Below, piece by piece: positions 60,561-64,000 of a stretch of 64,000 bases of DNA. Below the pieces are notes generated by a model that was not told the origin of the DNA, made no database searches, and saw only the letters and a program-made list of their open reading frames with translations. The stretch covers positions 19,559 to 83,558 of the forward strand of contig DGHT01000036.1 of assembly GCA_002392765.1 (NCBI GenBank). The letters run 5' to 3'. The stretch comes from Verrucomicrobia bacterium UBA3841. Its GTDB lineage: Bacteria > Verrucomicrobiota > Kiritimatiellia > RFP12 > UBA1067. The first letter of the stretch is position 1, and every line of letters starts with the position of its first letter. The position numbers and the translations under genes are program-made.

Positions 60561-61465
60561 TTCCCGAAAAGCGCGATCCAGGCTTTCGCAACGGCGGCTT
60601 CACGCTCATCGAGCTTGTGGTCGCCGTTGCGATCGTCGCCGTTGTCGCGCTTTTCGCCGTCCGCAAGACGGGCTCGTTCCTCGCGCGCGGCAGAATCGCG
60701 GCGGCCGAAAGCGACATGCGCGTCCTCGCCGGCGCCCTGCGTGGAGAAGAAGGATCGTATCTTTCCGACATGGGCGCGCTGGCCGGAATATCCCCCGCGT
60801 TCGTGCGGCTCGCGAATCTTTTCGCGCCGACCAACCTCTACGGAACCGTGCAGTCGTCGGGCGAGGCCGGAAGGGGCTTGCGCATCGACGCAGATCCGCG
60901 TCCGGAGGGGGTCGTCGCGAAGGAAGAGCTGGTTTCGTGGAACGTCGAGGCAGGACGGGGATGGCGCGGCCCGTACGTCTCGATGGCGACGATGCCTTTC
61001 CCGTCGCGCGAATCCAGACGCGGCGGATACGATGACACTTTCGCCGAACGCGGTTTCTATCCGGAGCTTTCCGGACTGTGGCTCCCGCGCGATTTCACCG
61101 ACGGTATCGCAGGCGCGTCGATATACGGCTTCCCCGGCGAATGCGTTCCCGCCGATCCGTGGGGGAATCCGTACGTGCTGCAGATCCCGCCCGCGCAGGC
61201 TTTTTCGCCGACGCCCGTGGAAGTCCCGGATTCGCTAAGGTTCAGGTACGCCCGCATCGTCTCGGCAGGGCCGGACGGACGCCTTGACACGCCCTGCTAT
61301 ACGTTGAACAGGACTAATTCCCATTTCAACGCATGGAGCCGGCGGACGATGCTCCTCTCGCGCCAGGCCGGGCGCAACGGCGGCGACGTGTCGATGCGCG
61401 GCGACGATCTCGTTCTTTTCCTGGAAAGGGCGGATGTAGACGAGGGAGAGGAGGCTTTCAGATGA
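60557..61465 (+). CDS. Type II secretion-type pseudopilin (GspG-like)
   Basis: A 302-residue protein. RNGGFTLIELVVAVAIVAVV (residues 11-30) is a class III prepilin signal: Gly at -1, Phe at +1 and Glu at +5 after cleavage. A hydrophobic helix and a soluble domain follow, with DPWGNPYVLQIP (about 199-210), the GspG-type calcium-loop motif, and RIVSAGPDGRLDT near the end. It is about twice the size of GspG. No secretin, ATPase or prepilin peptidase is in the window, so its assembly machinery must lie elsewhere. Confidence 0.85.
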   Translation: MIPEKRDPGFRNGGFTLIELVVAVAIVAVVALFAVRKTGSFLARGRIAAAESDMRVLAGALRGEEGSYLSDMGALAGISPAFVRLANLFAPTNLYGTVQSSGEAGRGLRIDADPRPEGVVAKEELVSWNVEAGRGWRGPYVSMATMPFPSRESRRGGYDDTFAERGFYPELSGLWLPRDFTDGIAGASIYGFPGECVPADPWGNPYVLQIPPAQAFSPTPVEVPDSLRFRYARIVSAGPDGRLDTPCYTLNRTNSHFNAWSRRTMLLSRQAGRNGGDVSMRGDDLVLFLERADVDEGEEAFR

Positions 61466-62274
61466 GACGCGCCTTTACTTTGATCGAGATGACCGTGGTT
61501 CTCGTCGTGATTGCGATAGTCGCGCGTCTGGCCGTGCGCGAGATGTCGCGCGTAAAAGACCGCAGGCTTTCGTCCGCCGCCGACAGGCAGCTCGAGGATT
61601 TGCGCCGCGCGGTGTGGGACGTGCGGGACGGCGAACCGGCGGGATTTCTCGCCGACATGGGGCGCATGCCGCGTTCGGCGGACGGCACCCTGTCCGAACT
61701 CTGGACCCTGCCGCAGGGCGCGGCGCGCTATGCGGTGAAGCCGGCTTCGGCAGAGAACCTGTGCGTGCCGGACAGCGACGCGGCGGAACTTGCGGATCCG
61801 TCGGTTGTCGTGCCGACCGGCTGGCGCGGCCCCTACGTCGATCTTCCGGTCTCGTCGTCGCGTTTGCGCGATCCGTGGGGCAATCCGGTGGAAGCGGAGG
61901 ATTCGGCCGGAATGAGACGGCTGTGGATCACGAATTCGTACGTCTCCGCAGTGTCCCATTACGGTTCTCCTGCCCGGCTGGAGAACGCCAGAACAGTCTC
62001 GCTGGAGCCGGACGGGGGAGCGGAGGCGTCGCTGGTCGTCACGTCCGAGATCGTTTCCGGCGAGCCGGTCGCCGGAAGCGTCACGTACAAATGGTACGGT
62101 CCGGCGTCTGGGCTTGTGACAGGCGCAGTGATGACGGTTGAATATCCTTCGCCGGCGCGGTTTGAGGGTTTGACGCCGGGAATCAGGATTGTCAAAGATT
62201 CCATTTCGGGCGTGCCGCGTCCCGTCTCCGTCCGTCCCGGCGAAAACATGCTGCACATAAGGATTGCGAGATGA
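61462..62274 (+). CDS. Second pseudopilin
   Basis: A 270-residue protein with a very short prepilin leader, MRRAFTLIEMTVVLVVIAIV: Ala replaces the usual Gly at -1, which is tolerated in some minor pseudopilins. A GspG-like LRDPWGNPVEAEDSAGMRR lies near 134-152. It overlaps the preceding pseudopilin by ATGA, so the two likely co-assemble. Confidence 0.82.
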   Translation: MRRAFTLIEMTVVLVVIAIVARLAVREMSRVKDRRLSSAADRQLEDLRRAVWDVRDGEPAGFLADMGRMPRSADGTLSELWTLPQGAARYAVKPASAENLCVPDSDAAELADPSVVVPTGWRGPYVDLPVSSSRLRDPWGNPVEAEDSAGMRRLWITNSYVSAVSHYGSPARLENARTVSLEPDGGAEASLVVTSEIVSGEPVAGSVTYKWYGPASGLVTGAVMTVEYPSPARFEGLTPGIRIVKDSISGVPRPVSVRPGENMLHIRIAR

Positions 62275-63038
62275 AAGGGAAAGCAGACTCTGAAATATGG
62301 AACGATCCGGACGCTTTTGCCGGAACGGTCAGACTTGGGCTTTCGCAGGCCCAGGCGGTTTCGGCCGAAGAACTTCCGTTTGTGCTCGCCTATGAACTAG
62401 AACCGGCGTCCGGCATTCCCGCATCGCAGGCCGAGGTGTCCTGGAAGGAGACGGAAGGCGGCGATCCGGCGATGCGGGTTTTCGAAGTGCGCGTGAGGCG
62501 CCGCGGAGGCGTGTCGCGCGCCAGGACCGGACGCCCGGCCGCAATCGCCGCCGTCTGCTGTTCCGTTTTCGCCGCCGTCGCGATTGCTGTCGACGCCGCG
62601 CGGATTGCGTCGTCTGTGTCGGCGCTGGAGAAAGACGTTTCGGTCCGCTCCAGATTGACTGCCGAACTTCGCGGGATCGAATCGTCCGCGCAGTCGGCGC
62701 AAATCGAAGCGCAAAACATCCGCGCGAGGCGGGAGGAAGCCGAGGCGTCGGCGTCTAAGGCGGCGCTTCTCAGAGGATCGTATTCCAGCGCCATGGGCGT
62801 CGTCGCGTCGGTGTGCGTGGCCGGTGGCAAATCGTTCGTGCGCGGGTTTTCGTCGCCCGAGCCGTTCCGTCTCGAGATACGGGCGATTTCCGAAAGCGCG
62901 CAGACCGCTTCCGGGACGATGTCTGCCCTTGCGAAAGCGGTTTCGGCGAAAGGGTGGACTCTTCTGCCCGGAGGAATACGCCAGGAAGGTGCGATGTCCG
63001 TGTTTTCCTGCACCATAGACATGGGAGGTGCGAAATGA
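62271..63038 (+). CDS. PilN/GspL-like bitopic assembly protein
   Basis: A 255-residue protein with a cytoplasmic N-terminal region (1-86), one membrane helix (about 87-107, AAIAAVCCSVFAAVAIAVDAA), a coiled coil (about 110-165) and a small C-terminal ferredoxin-like domain. This plan and the position next to a PilO-like gene are those of PilN or the C-terminal half of GspL. No strong sequence signature is present. Confidence 0.6.
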   Translation: MKGKADSEIWNDPDAFAGTVRLGLSQAQAVSAEELPFVLAYELEPASGIPASQAEVSWKETEGGDPAMRVFEVRVRRRGGVSRARTGRPAAIAAVCCSVFAAVAIAVDAARIASSVSALEKDVSVRSRLTAELRGIESSAQSAQIEAQNIRARREEAEASASKAALLRGSYSSAMGVVASVCVAGGKSFVRGFSSPEPFRLEIRAISESAQTASGTMSALAKAVSAKGWTLLPGGIRQEGAMSVFSCTIDMGGAK

Positions 63039-63583
63039 CGCCGCTCAGGACAAAGGATCTTGCGTTTGTCGCGGTTGCATTGCCTGTCGCCATGGTTGCG
63101 GCGTATTTCTGGCTTTGGAGGGCGGACGCAGCCAAAAAGCTCGACCGTCTGGAGACGGAATGCCGCAATCTTGCGGAAGTTGACGAATATCCGTCATTGA
63201 AAGCCGCCGCCGAGCGCCGTCTCGCCGAAGCGCGCTCCGCCCTTGAAAGGGAAAAGAGCGCAGAGACGGATGAAAGCGCCGTCGTGCGGTCCGGCGGACG
63301 CCCGGAGGCGATGCGCGAGAACGACGTCCTTCGCGTTTTCGGCGAGGCCGGGGCGAACGTCCTGAAAAGCGAGTTGGTGGCGGGATCGCCCGCGGGCGCT
63401 CTTCTCTCCGCAGCATCGGGGATCGAAAAGCCCGTATGCCGCAAGTATACGCTTGAGGGACCGTATCCGGCGATCAAGCGCGCACTAGACCTTTTTTCAT
63501 CGAAAAAAATGGCCGTAATCCCCGAGCGCGTCGAGATGCGGTCTTCCCGCCCCGCCTCCTGGCTGATCTGGATCTGGCAGTAG
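63035..63583 (+). CDS. PilO/GspM-like bitopic assembly protein
   Basis: A 182-residue protein with an N-terminal membrane helix (about 8-28), a coiled coil (about 30-75) and a compact C-terminal domain (KYTLEGPYPAIKRALDLFSSKKMAV), the layout of PilO. Last gene of the operon; the start overlaps the PilN-like stop. It ends in SWLIWIWQ, after which only repeats are found. Confidence 0.6.
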   Translation: MTPLRTKDLAFVAVALPVAMVAAYFWLWRADAAKKLDRLETECRNLAEVDEYPSLKAAAERRLAEARSALEREKSAETDESAVVRSGGRPEAMRENDVLRVFGEAGANVLKSELVAGSPAGALLSAASGIEKPVCRKYTLEGPYPAIKRALDLFSSKKMAVIPERVEMRSSRPASWLIWIWQ

Positions 63584-63661
63584 CGCGCATCGTGCGTCAG
63601 GACGGAGCAGGATGCACCCGGCATTGATAAATTCCATAATTACATAATTTCACAACTCTCA

Positions 63662-63694
63662 AACGGGCGAGACGCTCGTTCCCCCAGTGTGGTC
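63662..63694. repeat. Hairpin module upstream of element A3
   Basis: AACGGGCGAGACGCTCGTTC plus CCCCAGTGTGG; a close variant of the 19-bp hairpin with one mismatch in the right arm. The 417-bp end region (63584-64000) contains no gene, only these modules and elements A3 and A4. Confidence 0.7.
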
Positions 63695-63721
63695 ACTAAC
63701 TGGGAAAGCCGCCGTCCCGGC

Positions 63722-63901
63722 GGCGATATCAAGGAGATGCGGCATCCTGCCGCGTCCCTATTGCTCCTGCAATGAAATATTGTTAGCCGCAGAGAACGCA
63801 TAGTTCGCAAAGCATTCCTAAAAAAGAAACTTTGCGCGCTTCGCGAACTTGGCGTGAAATAAATTCCGAGGGGCAATTACCTCTAATGGCAACATTTCCA
63901 C
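63722..63901 (+). repeat. Diverged copy A3 of the 177-bp element
   Basis: Starts GGCGATATCAAGGAGATGCG and keeps the right half (CTTTGCGCGCTTCGCGAACT) but the left hairpin arm is degraded (GCAGAGAACGCATAGTTCGC). Confidence 0.85.
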
Positions 63902-63918
63902 AATCTCATAATTTCATA

Positions 63919-63937
63919 AACGGGCGAGACGCCCGTT
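63919..63937. repeat. 19-bp hairpin AACGGGCG-AGA-CGCCCGTT
   Basis: Identical to 34827-34845; followed by CCCCC and a CTCGCC-TTC-GGCTCG-type stretch also seen at 34.47 kb. Confidence 0.85.
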
Positions 63938-63982
63938 CCCCCAGCAAGCTCGCCTTCGGCTCGGGGGATATGCCGTCCCGGC

Positions 63983-64000
63983 GGCGATATCAAGGAGATG
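63983..64000 (+). repeat. Start of a further element copy (A4), cut by window end
   Basis: GGCGATATCAAGGAGATG matches the first 18 bases of A1-A3. It begins 261 bp after A3, so the elements are arrayed in tandem here. Confidence 0.75.

Noticed and set aside
60557..63583. Complete type II secretion system or type IV pilus
   Set aside because: Secretin, assembly ATPase, platform protein and prepilin peptidase are all missing from the window.

Overview
The window is a 64 kb piece of a GC-rich, Gram-negative bacterial chromosome. BamD-like and LptE-like outer-membrane genes, many twin-arginine or lipobox secreted enzymes, long runs of glycoside hydrolases, LamG proteins and lone pseudopilins suggest a gut or rumen member of the Verrucomicrobiota/Kiritimatiellota group. 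That placement is inferred from gene content and was not tested by any search. Genes are packed tightly: ATGA or TAATG start/stop overlaps are common, and nearly everything is on the + strand. The clear exceptions are one tRNA and one ATPase gene.

Layout. 1-2944: amino-sugar salvage (nucleotidyltransferase, NahK-like kinase, HAD phosphatase, SDR). 3017-6267: envelope operon (BamD-like, LptE-like, stand-alone Lrp sensor domain, TPR protein). 6327-6401: tRNA-Glu on the minus strand. 6454-8356: dprA and a PHP phosphatase. 8492-11990: dehydrogenase, PfkB kinase, MBL-fold enzyme. 12287-14910: GntR/LacI-type regulator and alpha-L-fucosidase. 15075-16184: minus-strand AAA+ ATPase inside a perfect 25-bp inverted repeat. 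16443-33718: large secreted glycan-degradation operon (LamG, Tyr phosphatase, SGNH hydrolase, GH29, beta-helix, GH43-like, GH2, esterase-GH97 fusion, GH78-like). 33738-34993: gene wreckage and repeats. 34994-39745: ribokinase, a nucleoside hydrolase fused to a sensor histidine kinase, and its response regulator. 39905-48311: giant secreted protein, metallophosphoesterase, GDPD, GH30, FAD oxidoreductase. 48526-49905: sugar-phosphate MFS transporter. 50007-63583: ten co-directional genes for nucleotide-sugar and glycan chemistry, an ABC exporter, TPR and alpha-toroid proteins, two pseudopilins and PilN/PilO-like proteins. 63584-64000: repeat array.

Three themes stand out. (1) A periplasmic nucleoside-hydrolase domain is fused to a histidine kinase beside ribokinase and a response regulator, which looks like a dedicated nucleoside/ribose sensing system. 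(2) Several families of hairpin elements, built from inverted arrays of 7-9-bp units, lie between genes and also in frame inside coding genes. They resemble in concept the Rickettsia palindromic elements. (3) The promoters at 8.4 kb and 48.4 kb share an 11-bp motif at the same distance from the -10 box. This links a sugar-phosphate transporter to the dehydrogenase/PfkB operon 40 kb away. A chimeric gene at 58258-59517, assembled from its two neighbours, shows recent recombination in the last operon.
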